Virus record (IMG/VR): IMGVR_UViG_3300037558_003026
Coordinates: 1-23,415 of that record
Length of the DNA stretch: 23,415 bases
Reading direction: 5' to 3' (one strand)
Source: a virus
Under the pieces are notes generated by a model, which saw nothing but the letters and a program-made list of their open reading frames with translations, made no database searches and was not told the origin of the DNA. Position numbers and translations under genes: made by a program. This document shows positions 7,858 through 14,467 of this stretch, one piece after another. Every line of letters starts with the position of its first letter. Positions within the stretch are counted from its first letter, which is position 1.

Positions 7858-8200
7858 CGCCGCCGCCTTCGTTGGCGCGGCGGAGGCGGGCCAGCAGCAT
7901 TTCAATGAAGGCCGGACCAAAGACGCCGACGAGATAGGCGGCCGAGCCTGCCGCCCCGCCCGCAGGGATCGCCTCGGGCGGCAGACTCATCCAGCTCGTG
8001 ATCACGGCCATGGAGAGGCTGCCCATCCCGGCCGCGATCAGTCCGCCGAGCAGGATGTGCCGCAGCGCATCGCGCAGGCGCATCTTCGTGGTCAGCGCGT
8101 TCGTCGCCCCGCCGAGCGCGCCCCAGGCGGCGAGGATTACGGCGGTCGAGGCCGCAAGCTCGCGCAGCACGGCGGCAACGAAGCTGCCAGTGTCGTTCAT
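7850..8200 (-). CDS. Putative holin, three membrane segments
   Basis: This 116-residue protein has three predicted membrane segments: about 13-36 (ELAASTAVILAAWGALGG), about 45-71 (LRHILLGGLIAAGMGSLSMA) and about 80-106 (AAYLVGVFGPAFIEMLLARL), with a charged C-terminal tail (RRANEGGGDE). The layout, including a polar loop between helices 1 and 2 and an AYLVGVF motif near the C-terminus, resembles the phage holin class typified by the P2-like/Phage_holin_3 families. Holins form inner-membrane holes that release the lysozyme encoded two genes downstream. The start overlaps the DUF2460 stop by four bases and the stop overlaps the next gene by eight. Family membership is inferred from pattern only. 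Confidence 0.8.
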   Translation of the reverse strand: MNDTGSFVAAVLRELAASTAVILAAWGALGGATNALTTKMRLRDALRHILLGGLIAAGMGSLSMAVITSWMSLPPEAIPAGGAAGSAAYLVGVFGPAFIEMLLARLRRANEGGGDE

Positions 8201-8823
8201 CGCCGGATCTCCAAAAGCGGAATGGAGGTGATCGAGCCGAGCCGCTCGAGGTCGAGCGTGACGTCGAGCGCATCGGTGTCGAAGCGGACCGGCACGTCGA
8301 ACTCGAACCCTGCGGTGATCGCGACGCCCGAACCCGGCGCGGCGCTGAAAGTAACGAGGCCGGTCGTGGTGTCGACCGACCAGCCAGAGGGCTGTTCGAC
8401 CCCGCCGAGCGCGATGCGCACGCTGCCCGCCACCGGTTTGGCAATGGCGCGCGTCCAGGATTGCGCGCCGGATGCGTAGCGCTTCACCAACTGGAAGGCG
8501 GTCGTCGTGCCGTCGCCGGTGCCGATCGCCTGGTCGGTGGGCGATGGCGAGCCCGAGGGCAGGCAGGACTTGTGGTCGCCCCAGTCCTTGAACCGGAAGC
8601 CATGCAGGCGACCGTTCCGCGCCTCGAAGAAGGCGACGACCGCCGCCAGATCGTCGGTGCGGCGGATGCCGTAGGCCACATCGTAGCGGCGGCGCGAATT
8701 GGACCAGCTCGCATTGCGCTCCTCGTCGCCCGAGGCGAGCTCGACGATTTGGGTGCGCCGCTCCGGCCCGCCCCGCGCGCCGCGACTGATGTTGTCAGGA
8801 AACCGGACCTCGTGAAACGCCAT
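8197..8823 (-). CDS. DUF2460 distal tail protein (GTA gp12-like)
   Basis: This 208-residue protein is of the DUF2460 (TIGR02217) family, the distal tail protein of GTA-type tails, acting between tube and hub. Diagnostic features are MAFHEVRFPDNISRGARGGP at the start, then NSRRRYDVAYGIR, and FFEARNGRLHGFRFKDWGDH in the middle. The C-terminus ends in a beta-rich FDVPVRFDTDALDVTLDLER pattern with a terminal PLLEIRR typical of the family. I use the ATG at 8823 because the family begins MAFHEVRFP; a much longer upstream reading overlaps the tape measure in a different frame. The 61 bases between it and the tape measure hold no further gene. Confidence 0.93.
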   Translation of the reverse strand: MAFHEVRFPDNISRGARGGPERRTQIVELASGDEERNASWSNSRRRYDVAYGIRRTDDLAAVVAFFEARNGRLHGFRFKDWGDHKSCLPSGSPSPTDQAIGTGDGTTTAFQLVKRYASGAQSWTRAIAKPVAGSVRIALGGVEQPSGWSVDTTTGLVTFSAAPGSGVAITAGFEFDVPVRFDTDALDVTLDLERLGSITSIPLLEIRR

Positions 8824-8884
8824 CAAGTTTCTCCCTCGTTCGTGCTCTGGCCCCCGCAACCGGTTCCCACTTGCGGGGTCGCAC

Positions 8885-11302
8885 TCACATGCCCCTCCGC
8901 CCGAGCGAGACGGCACGGGCGATGTCCGCCGCGACCTGCGTGCGGGACTGCCGGAAGCTCTCGGCGTCACGGGCCATGATCGTGACGTTGACCGCGCCGC
9001 CCGCGCCGTAGCTCTGCGCCTCCCGCCGCGACAGCACCCGCTCGCCCCGCTGCAGGATCGCGGGCACCTCGTCGTGGCGAAGCCCGGCCAAGCCCCCGCC
9101 ATGCATGCGAGGCGCGGCAGCGAAAGCCATGGCCGGGACCAAGCGTGAGGGCCCGGCCGATCCGACCATCCCGCCCGCATGCAGGACGTTGGCGAAGATC
9201 CCGCCTGCGCCGGAGAACACGCCGGAGAGCGCATTGGCGATGGGCCCGAGGATGAACCGCCGCGCAGCCAGCTTGGCGAGATCGGCCAGCAGCGAAGTAA
9301 CGAGGTCGCGGAAGTTCAGCTTGCCCGTCTTCACGAACTCGCCCACGGCGTTCTCGGCCGACTGGAAGGCGCTGACCAGGCTCTGGCCGATGTCGCCACC
9401 GATGTCGCGGGCCTTGCTGGCATAGTCCGACAGCGCCGTTGTGACCGCCTGCCAACCGGTGACGGCAGCCTCGGTCGCGGGCTCCGCTGCAGCGGCGGCA
9501 GCTCCGGCTGCCGCACCCGCACCCGTCGCGGCGCGTCCGGCATCGCCGAGCGCCGTCTCCAGCCGCTCAGCCGCACCGGTAGCCTCAGTCAGCGCATCCG
9601 CACTGCCTTCATCGGTGCCGCGCACCGCGTCGCGCAGGGCCCGCCAGCTTTCAAGGGGTGCGCGGGCCTCTTCGGCCAGATCGCGCGCGGCGCCGCGGTA
9701 GACATTGGCTGACTCGAGCGCACGGGCGGCCGCGTCCGTCAGGCCGAGATCGGGCGCGGTCAGCGGGTTGTCCTCGACGGCCCGGTCGAACGCCGCCTGC
9801 GCCGCCGTCGTGGCGGCACTGGCCGCACCCTCGAAGCGGTTCTCGATCTCGCCGAGGTCGAGGTCCGGCACCAGCGAGATGCGGCGCTCGGACCCGAGCG
9901 CTTCCAGACCCTGGTTGATGCCACCGATGAAGCCGTTGATGCGCGCGACCACCCCGTTCAGCATCGCCTCTACGCCGTCGACCAGGCTGTTGGCGGCCTG
10001 GAACGCCAGGTCCCCGATGGCGGCAGGCAGCAGGCCCCAGATCGCCTTGATCCCCTCGTAAGCGCCCTCGAACGTGTTCGCGGCGGTGTTGCCGAAAGCC
10101 ACCACGCTCTCGATAGCGCTCTGCATGGCCGAGGCGGCATCGGCCTTCAGGTCGAAGAACATCGCCGTGGCGGCTGCACCCGCCGCAGCCGCGCCCATCC
10201 TGATCCTCTCCCAGACCTCGACGGCAAGATCCTTCAGGAGCGACATCGCCTCGCCGAAGCCGCCCGCGCCGGACACGAGGCGGGTGAACTGGTAGACGAG
10301 CTCGCCCGCGCCGACGATCAGCGCGCCGATGCCGGTACGGATCAGCGCGCCGCGCAAGACGACCAGCGCTGTGGCGAGGCCACGGACGGAGAGCGCCGCA
10401 GCGGCCATGCCCGCCACCCAGCGGCCCGCGACGAAGGCCGCGAAGGTCGCGGCGTAAGTGGTCAGGCGGCCGATGTTGTCGAAGAGGCCGCGGATCGCGA
10501 TGCCGAGCGGGCCGGTCCGGCTGGCGACAGCCGCCATGGCATCTGCCACGGCTTCGAGCGCGGGGGCCGCGGCGACGGCGAGCTGGTTCGACAGACCACG
10601 CCAGATCAGCCCGAGCCTTGAGATGGCGTCGTTCGTCCGCTCGATCTGGTCGGCGTCCTGCTCGGAGACCACGACACCGAAAGCAAGCACGTCCTCCGTC
10701 GCCTGGCGCAGCGTCGCGGTGTCGATCCGCGACATGGCGATGGAGCCTTCCTCGCCGAAGAGCTGCCCCGCCACGGCGGCGCGTTCGGCGGCGGGCACGA
10801 AGTTCTCGATGGCCGCGTTGATCGCGCCCACGCGCTGGTCCAGCGGCAGGGCGATCAGGTCGGTGGCGGAAAGGCCCAGCCGGTCCAGCGCATCGGCGGC
10901 GGGGCCGGTCCCGGCGGCCGCCTGGCTGAGACGGCGCGTCAGATCCTTGGTCGCCTGCTCGATGCCGGACATCGACACGCCTGCCAGTTCGCCCGCGCGC
11001 TCCAGCGTCTGGATCGAGGCGACGGTTGTGCCGAGGGACTGCGCGAGCTTGGCCTGCGCATCCACCGTCTGCAGGCCGGAGCGGATCATCGCCACGCCAG
11101 CGGCGGCCGAAGCCGCCACGGCGGCAGCGGCGGCCACGCGCACCCGGCGCGAGAATGCTGCGAGCCGGGCGTTCGCCGCCTCCATCTCCCGGCTCAGCCG
11201 TCCGAAGCCGCGCGATCCGGCTTCGCCCACGCCTTCCAGTTCGGCGCGCACCTGTCGCCCGCCGACCGCGGCGAGGCGGACGGACACACGCTTTTCAGCC
11301 AT
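8885..11302 (-). CDS. Tail tape measure protein, lambda-family C-terminus
   Basis: This 805-residue protein sets tail length and is ejected ahead of DNA. It is rich in alanine and largely helical. Hydrophobic stretches at roughly residues 280-335 (for example GIGALIVGAGELV) resemble the membrane-inserting part of tape measures. Near residue 660 it has GKLNFRDLVTSLLADLAKLA, the signature of the lambda-type tape measure C-terminal domain. The C-terminus holds LHAGGMVG and RMHGGGLAGLRHDEVPAILQ, common in this family. With the usual 1.5 angstrom per residue, 805 residues predict a tail near 120 nm. The start overlaps the end of the frameshifted chaperone frame by eight bases (ATGGCTGA at 11302-11295), so translation is coupled. 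Size and place fit lambda gpH. Confidence 0.95.
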   Translation of the reverse strand: MAEKRVSVRLAAVGGRQVRAELEGVGEAGSRGFGRLSREMEAANARLAAFSRRVRVAAAAAVAASAAAGVAMIRSGLQTVDAQAKLAQSLGTTVASIQTLERAGELAGVSMSGIEQATKDLTRRLSQAAAGTGPAADALDRLGLSATDLIALPLDQRVGAINAAIENFVPAAERAAVAGQLFGEEGSIAMSRIDTATLRQATEDVLAFGVVVSEQDADQIERTNDAISRLGLIWRGLSNQLAVAAAPALEAVADAMAAVASRTGPLGIAIRGLFDNIGRLTTYAATFAAFVAGRWVAGMAAAALSVRGLATALVVLRGALIRTGIGALIVGAGELVYQFTRLVSGAGGFGEAMSLLKDLAVEVWERIRMGAAAAGAAATAMFFDLKADAASAMQSAIESVVAFGNTAANTFEGAYEGIKAIWGLLPAAIGDLAFQAANSLVDGVEAMLNGVVARINGFIGGINQGLEALGSERRISLVPDLDLGEIENRFEGAASAATTAAQAAFDRAVEDNPLTAPDLGLTDAAARALESANVYRGAARDLAEEARAPLESWRALRDAVRGTDEGSADALTEATGAAERLETALGDAGRAATGAGAAAGAAAAAAEPATEAAVTGWQAVTTALSDYASKARDIGGDIGQSLVSAFQSAENAVGEFVKTGKLNFRDLVTSLLADLAKLAARRFILGPIANALSGVFSGAGGIFANVLHAGGMVGSAGPSRLVPAMAFAAAPRMHGGGLAGLRHDEVPAILQRGERVLSRREAQSYGAGGAVNVTIMARDAESFRQSRTQVAADIARAVSLGRRGM

Positions 11303-11959
11303 CGGGACGTTCCATCTGTTCGTTGAGTTTGGCGACCATCACCGCCTCGATGACGGGCAGCAGTTCGGCCATGGCGAGCGGTGGCACGCCGAGCGCGTCA
11401 CCGAGCGCCAGTGCCGCAGTCATGTCCCAGCCAATCACCGCGCCGGGCAGGACGCGCAGCTGGCCTCCGAGGCGGCCGACCAGGTCCCAGACCTGCCAGC
11501 CTTCATGCGTGAGCGGGCGGTTCAGCCGCGCCGGGCAGTCCGGGCAGGCTTGTGTGCAGGCTTGGCAGTAGCGATCGCCCCCGCCGAAGGACCATTCGGC
11601 GAGAGCGCGGAGCCGTTTTTTTCCTGTTCCAGCAGCAGACCCTTCGAGACGTAGGTCAGCTGGAAGGCCTCGAAGATCGGCCACACATCGAGCAGCGCGT
11701 CGATGGCCTCGGGGCTTGGCTCGATAGGTTTGCCGTCGGCGTCGCCGATGCCGTCCCAGGCGAGCACCGCCCGCCGCGCCAGCGCTTTCGCGAAGGCCAC
11801 CGCGCGTTCCTCGTCTGACGCCTCCTCGGGCACGCCTTCCACAGCAGGATCGCTGCGCGTCGCCACCATCAGCGCCGTCGTCAGCGGGCGGAGCTGCACG
11901 CGGACGCCAGGGGCGAGGTCATACCAGCGGGGCGCGTTCGTCAGGTCGAGCGTCAGCAT
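11295..11959 (-). CDS. Tail assembly chaperone, -1 frameshift fusion (gpGT-like)
   Basis: Slippage by one base back at 11615-11621 joins the first 115 codons of the short form to a second frame running 11615 to 11295. The predicted product has 221 residues. The added 106 residues begin RLRALAEWSFGGGDRYCQAC, continue with CPDCPARLNRPLTHEGWQVW, and end KLNEQMERPDG. This extension is well conserved in pattern with the small T-type proteins found before tape measures in alphaproteobacterial phages. It carries a CX2CX3CX2C cysteine cluster absent from the short form. The second frame has an ATG at 11684, but it lies deep within the first frame and lacks a convincing ribosome binding site, so frameshifting explains it better. 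The stop overlaps the tape measure start by eight bases. Confidence 0.82.
11522..11959 (-). CDS. Tail assembly chaperone, short form (gpG-like)
   Basis: This 145-residue zero-frame product lies between tail tube and tape measure, the position of lambda gpG. It starts MLTLDLTNAPRWYDLAPGVR and is mostly helical, with an acidic middle. The start ATG at 11959 overlaps the tail tube stop by one base (TGATG). Near its end it contains the frameshift heptamer A AAA AAC (residues 114-115), after which the zero frame continues for 30 residues (GSALSPNGPSAGAIATAKPA and a basic end) to the stop at 11522. The chaperone role, coating the tape measure before tube polymerisation, is taken from the lambda system by position and by the frameshift. 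Confidence 0.85.
   Translation of the reverse strand: MLTLDLTNAPRWYDLAPGVRVQLRPLTTALMVATRSDPAVEGVPEEASDEERAVAFAKALARRAVLAWDGIGDADGKPIEPSPEAIDALLDVWPIFEAFQLTYVSKGLLLEQEKNGSALSPNGPSAGAIATAKPAHKPARTARRG
11576..11623 (-). promoter_or_regulatory. Programmed -1 ribosomal frameshift signal
   Basis: On the minus strand the zero-frame codons are GAA AAA AAC, giving the heptamer A AAA AAC at 11621-11615, an efficient bacterial -1 slippery site. After a seven-base spacer (GGCTCCG) comes a hairpin with a 13-bp stem: CGCTCTCGCCGAA at 11607-11595 pairs with TTCGGCGGGGGCG at 11588-11576. It has two G-U pairs and a six-base loop. Heptamer, phase, spacer and stem all match the standard signal, and the -1 frame after it is open to the tape measure start. 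Confidence 0.88.
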
Positions 11960-12900
11960 CAATACGTCTCCACATCGTTCACGAGGGTGGCGGTGCACAT
12001 CCGGCCAACGACGCTGTCGCGGGCGGCCTGCCAGTCGAAGGTCGCCTGCACGCCCTGCGGCCCGGAAATCTCGATCCGCGGGCGCGGCAGATAGACGGCG
12101 TGCACGGTGAAGGTGAAGCTCTCGCCCGTGGGCAGGACGTAAGCGAACTCCATCTCGCAGGCCTCGCCGTTGATCGCCTGTGTCACCAGCGTCTGGTCGG
12201 CGAAGCGCACCTCGATCCGGCCGGTGAGCGCCGCGATGGACGGGTCGGCCCCGTCGATGCGGCCGTCCGAGCGGATGGTCTCGATGCGGTCGAGGTTGTT
12301 GGCATAGGTGATCTCGGCCGAGACCACGTTGCCGAGCGCGGTGCCATTGCGGGTGATCGACCCGTTGAAATGGCCGAAGCGCTTCAACTCAAGCGCGGCA
12401 GGCGTCCCAGCGCTGGTCGTTGTGCCCACCGTCTCGCCTTGCGCCACCAGACGGGCTGTCGCGGTCAGGAGGCCAGACCGCTGCATCTGCCAGGTGATCT
12501 GGTCGAGCACGCAGCCGGAATACATCGCATAGCGCGGGATCTCGGGCATGCCGGTCTCTATCGACAGCGAAGGCAGCGTCCAGGACCCCGACTGGAACGC
12601 GTGGCTGTACGGGGCTTCCACCCCCGTGGTCGTGGGCGCGCCGAAGGCCGCCTTCAGCCAGAAGCCGAAGGCCTCGGCGTCGAGCGGGACAACGACATCG
12701 CCATCGGCCGTGACCGCGTCCTTGATCGGCGCCAGCGGATCGCGGCCGTAGCCGAGAAGCTCCGAGTTCAGCAGCGGCTGCTCCGCCCCGAGCGAGGTGC
12801 TGGCGAAGGGCATGCGGGTGAAGCCGCTGGCGGGCGGCGTTCCATAGGTCGTCTCGAACGCAAGCGCCATCAGCGCCCGCGCCCCCTGGGCTCGTGCCAT
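11959..12900 (-). CDS. Major tail tube protein (gpV-like)
   Basis: This 313-residue protein is of the phage tail tube type (Phage_tube_2 pattern), whose hexamers stack into the tail tube. The N-terminus MARAQGARALMALAFETTYG is characteristic: the tube family often begins with a 'xxxLxxAxExTYGT' motif. It is beta-rich throughout, with TTYGTPPASGFTRMPF, SIETGMPEIPRYAMYSGCVL and FTFTVHAVYLPRPRIEISGP. A GGAG Shine-Dalgarno sequence (GAGGAGAACACC) stands just before the ATG at 12900, one of the better ribosome sites in the operon, as expected for an abundant protein. It follows the tail terminator by 24 bases and overlaps the chaperone start by one. Confidence 0.92.
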   Translation of the reverse strand: MARAQGARALMALAFETTYGTPPASGFTRMPFASTSLGAEQPLLNSELLGYGRDPLAPIKDAVTADGDVVVPLDAEAFGFWLKAAFGAPTTTGVEAPYSHAFQSGSWTLPSLSIETGMPEIPRYAMYSGCVLDQITWQMQRSGLLTATARLVAQGETVGTTTSAGTPAALELKRFGHFNGSITRNGTALGNVVSAEITYANNLDRIETIRSDGRIDGADPSIAALTGRIEVRFADQTLVTQAINGEACEMEFAYVLPTGESFTFTVHAVYLPRPRIEISGPQGVQATFDWQAARDSVVGRMCTATLVNDVETY

Positions 12901-12924
12901 GGTGTTCTCCTCGGGTTGTCGGGA

Positions 12925-13344
12925 TCAGGCCAGCGGGTCGGCCGTGGAATAGTGCAGCACGACCGGGATCACGGCGGCCTTAAGGCTCGCCGCGCCCTCG
13001 ACCGGCAGATCGACCGGGCGCGGCGCTTCCGCCTCGACCCAGTCGCAGAGCCCGCCCAGCGTGCGGTCGGCGGCGAGTGCCGCGCCGATGCTGGCGGTCA
13101 GCGCGTCGAAGGCGGCGTCTCGGGTTGCGCCCTGCACGACCGCCTCGATCTCGGCGCGGTGCTGGTAGTGGTAGCGCAGGGGTGACAGCGTGACCTCCGG
13201 CTCCCCTGGTTCGCCATCGCGCAGGATCAGCAGCCCCCCGGCCGGCACGCGCTCGGGCAGCACCTCCCCGCGCAGGGCGGTGGCGGCCAGCGCCGAGAGC
13301 CGCGCATGCAGCGCGGCGAGGATGGTTTCGCGTGGGGTGGGCAT
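12925..13344 (-). CDS. Tail terminator protein (gpU-like)
   Basis: This 139-residue protein sits exactly where lambda gpU lies, between the gpZ-like protein and the tail tube. It begins MPTPRETILAALHARLSALA and contains a beta-rich core (LLILRDGEPGEPEVTLSPLR, YHYQHRAEIEAVVQ) followed by a helical stretch and a hydrophobic end (AAVIPVVLHYSTADPLA), consistent with the tail terminator fold. I choose the ATG at 13344. An in-frame TTG at 13353 is possible and an ATG at 13349 is out of frame. The ribosome site is weak (GAAAG, nine bases upstream) and lies in sequence shared with the promoter region of the plus-strand cassette, as if the cassette had replaced the original leader. Confidence 0.83.
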   Translation of the reverse strand: MPTPRETILAALHARLSALAATALRGEVLPERVPAGGLLILRDGEPGEPEVTLSPLRYHYQHRAEIEAVVQGATRDAAFDALTASIGAALAADRTLGGLCDWVEAEAPRPVDLPVEGAASLKAAVIPVVLHYSTADPLA

Positions 13345-13355
13345 TCCATACAACT

Positions 13356-13427
13356 TTCACACGTGTCTGCACCTTGTTGACAGCGTCACCTGGTCAGCCT
13401 ATCTTCACAAGTGTCTGCACCTTGTGA
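13356..13427. promoter_or_regulatory. Operator-like repeats controlling the plus-strand cassette
   Basis: Two 22-base direct repeats differ at one base: 13356-13377 and 13404-13425, sharing GTGTCTGCACCTTGT, with starts 48 bases apart. The second is also part of a perfect palindrome, TCACAAG at 13405-13411 and CTTGTGA at 13421-13427, separated by nine bases. The first contains the 8-base palindrome ACACGTGT. The first ends on the -35 box and the second covers the end of the -10 box and the start site, ideal for repression. The likely ligand is the ribbon-helix-helix protein encoded just downstream, which is inference. Confidence 0.75.
13377..13405 (+). promoter_or_regulatory. Sigma70-type promoter for the plus-strand cassette
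   Basis: A perfect -35 box TTGACA (13377-13382) is followed by a 17-base spacer and TATCTT (13400-13405), four of six matches to TATAAT. Transcription would start near 13412, about 25 bases before the ATG at 13437, and the leader has GAGG seven bases before that ATG. It is the clearest vegetative promoter in the window and points against the late operon. Confidence 0.78.
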
Positions 13428-13436
13428 GGGAAAGCA

Positions 13437-13985
13437 ATGGCTACCGAAAACACGACACGCGTTTCATTTCGTCTGAAGACCGACGTATTTTACCTGGTTC
13501 AGAAGCTGTCGGCCGATGCCGGTCTGGATCCGTCAGCTTTCATGCAGCGCGCTCTCGAACGTGCTGTGTACGAGCATCTTCCGCCGGAAAGGCAAAAGGA
13601 GCTCGACAACATGGAAACGCTTTACAACGCCGCGCAGCGCAAAGCGCGTGAGGTATTCGACGCCGGGCGCTTCGATGAACACTTCACGCTAACGGTTTTC
13701 CGCGAGCTCATGTCCGACGCAAAGACACGCCATCTGTACGAGCAAGTCATTGAGGCTGACGCATATACCGACGGCGCGACAAAGAAGACCCCGCTCAATA
13801 TGTATCTCGGCTGGTACATCAAGAACGCGATCAGTGCCCAGCCGTTGCTGGACGACGCGGGGAAGCCACGGCGCGGGTTCGTCAAGGGTGAGCCAATCAA
13901 GAGCTACACGTTGCTTCAGAGTTCGGCGGCTCGCACCCCCTGTTCTCGCAAACACGCAGGAGGTTTGAGCGATGAGCGATCATAA
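13437..13985 (+). CDS. Ribbon-helix-helix DNA-binding protein, first gene of moron cassette
   Basis: This 182-residue protein has an N-terminal region (about 7-48) that looks like a ribbon-helix-helix domain: a beta strand TTRVSFRLK, a first helix TDVFYLVQKLSADAG, a turn LDPS and a second helix AFMQRALERAVYEHL. Such domains bind operators as dimers and often repress their own promoter, which fits the repeats just upstream. The remaining 130 residues are charged and helical (ETLYNAAQRKAREVFDAGRF, then FTLTVFRELMSDAKTRHLYE) with a distinctive TPLNMYLGWYIKNAISAQPL segment. I recognise no family in that part. The gene overlaps the next by 14 bases. Its base composition is far below that of its neighbours (33/60 G+C in a counted line against 44/60 nearby), a sign of separate origin. 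An antitoxin-type regulator is one possibility; none is proven. Confidence 0.85.
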   Translation: MATENTTRVSFRLKTDVFYLVQKLSADAGLDPSAFMQRALERAVYEHLPPERQKELDNMETLYNAAQRKAREVFDAGRFDEHFTLTVFRELMSDAKTRHLYEQVIEADAYTDGATKKTPLNMYLGWYIKNAISAQPLLDDAGKPRRGFVKGEPIKSYTLLQSSAARTPCSRKHAGGLSDERS

Positions 13986-14451
13986 AAAAATTCTTGCATC
14001 GATCGGAGCTTCGACAGACGCCGATCAGCTGCGACGCTTTCGGGAGAACGCTCAGAAGAAGGGAGTCACCGTTGTCGCAGATGCGGCATTCAGACGCTTG
14101 ATCGAGATCCTCCCCGAACAGGCACCGGGTAGCATTGAACATGATTTCTGGATGACGATTCACGCCTTCGAGGAGGTCCTTCGGGATGAGCGCGGAAAAA
14201 CCGTTCGCCTGTCCAGAACTCGGCAGAAGATTGGCCGAGTGGGGGTCAAGCAGACGCTGATAGACTTTGCCACGAGCAAAGCTCCCACGGATGGCTTCAA
14301 CATGTTGATCGAACGAGGTCTCCCCGAACTGACAGGTGAGGCTCTCGTCCTGAAACACAGCGGAGCTTTTGATTTAGGAGTGCAAAACGCTGCCAAGCAG
14401 CGGTTGGAGGATGCGGGCGTAGACATCACCAAGCTCCAATCGAGCTGGTAG
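13972..14451 (+). CDS. Unknown protein, second gene of moron cassette
   Basis: This 159-residue soluble protein of unknown family begins MSDHKKILASIGASTDADQL. It has helical N-terminal segments and a middle IEHDFWMTIHAFEEVLRDER. A basic stretch KTVRLSRTRQKIGRVGVKQT is followed by FNMLIERGLPELTGEALVLK and LEDAGVDITKL at the end. There is no signal peptide or membrane segment. A strong Shine-Dalgarno AGGAGG lies eight bases before the ATG at 13972, inside the end of the preceding gene, and the frames overlap by 14 bases, so the two are co-expressed. G+C is low (29/60 and 30/60 in two counted lines). By place and pairing it could be the effector of a two-gene system (superinfection exclusion, defence or toxin), but nothing in the sequence names the activity. 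The stop is 16 bases from the convergent stop of the gpZ-like gene, with no terminator between. Confidence 0.85.
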   Translation: MSDHKKILASIGASTDADQLRRFRENAQKKGVTVVADAAFRRLIEILPEQAPGSIEHDFWMTIHAFEEVLRDERGKTVRLSRTRQKIGRVGVKQTLIDFATSKAPTDGFNMLIERGLPELTGEALVLKHSGAFDLGVQNAAKQRLEDAGVDITKLQSSW

Positions 14452-14467
14452 TGATTTTCCGGTTCGT

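Noticed and set aside
11295-11684. A separate 129-residue gene starting at ATG 11684 before the tape measure
   Set aside because: The frame is better explained as the -1 extension of the chaperone, because the slippery heptamer and stem lie in the overlap and the ATG lies inside the first frame without a good ribosome site.
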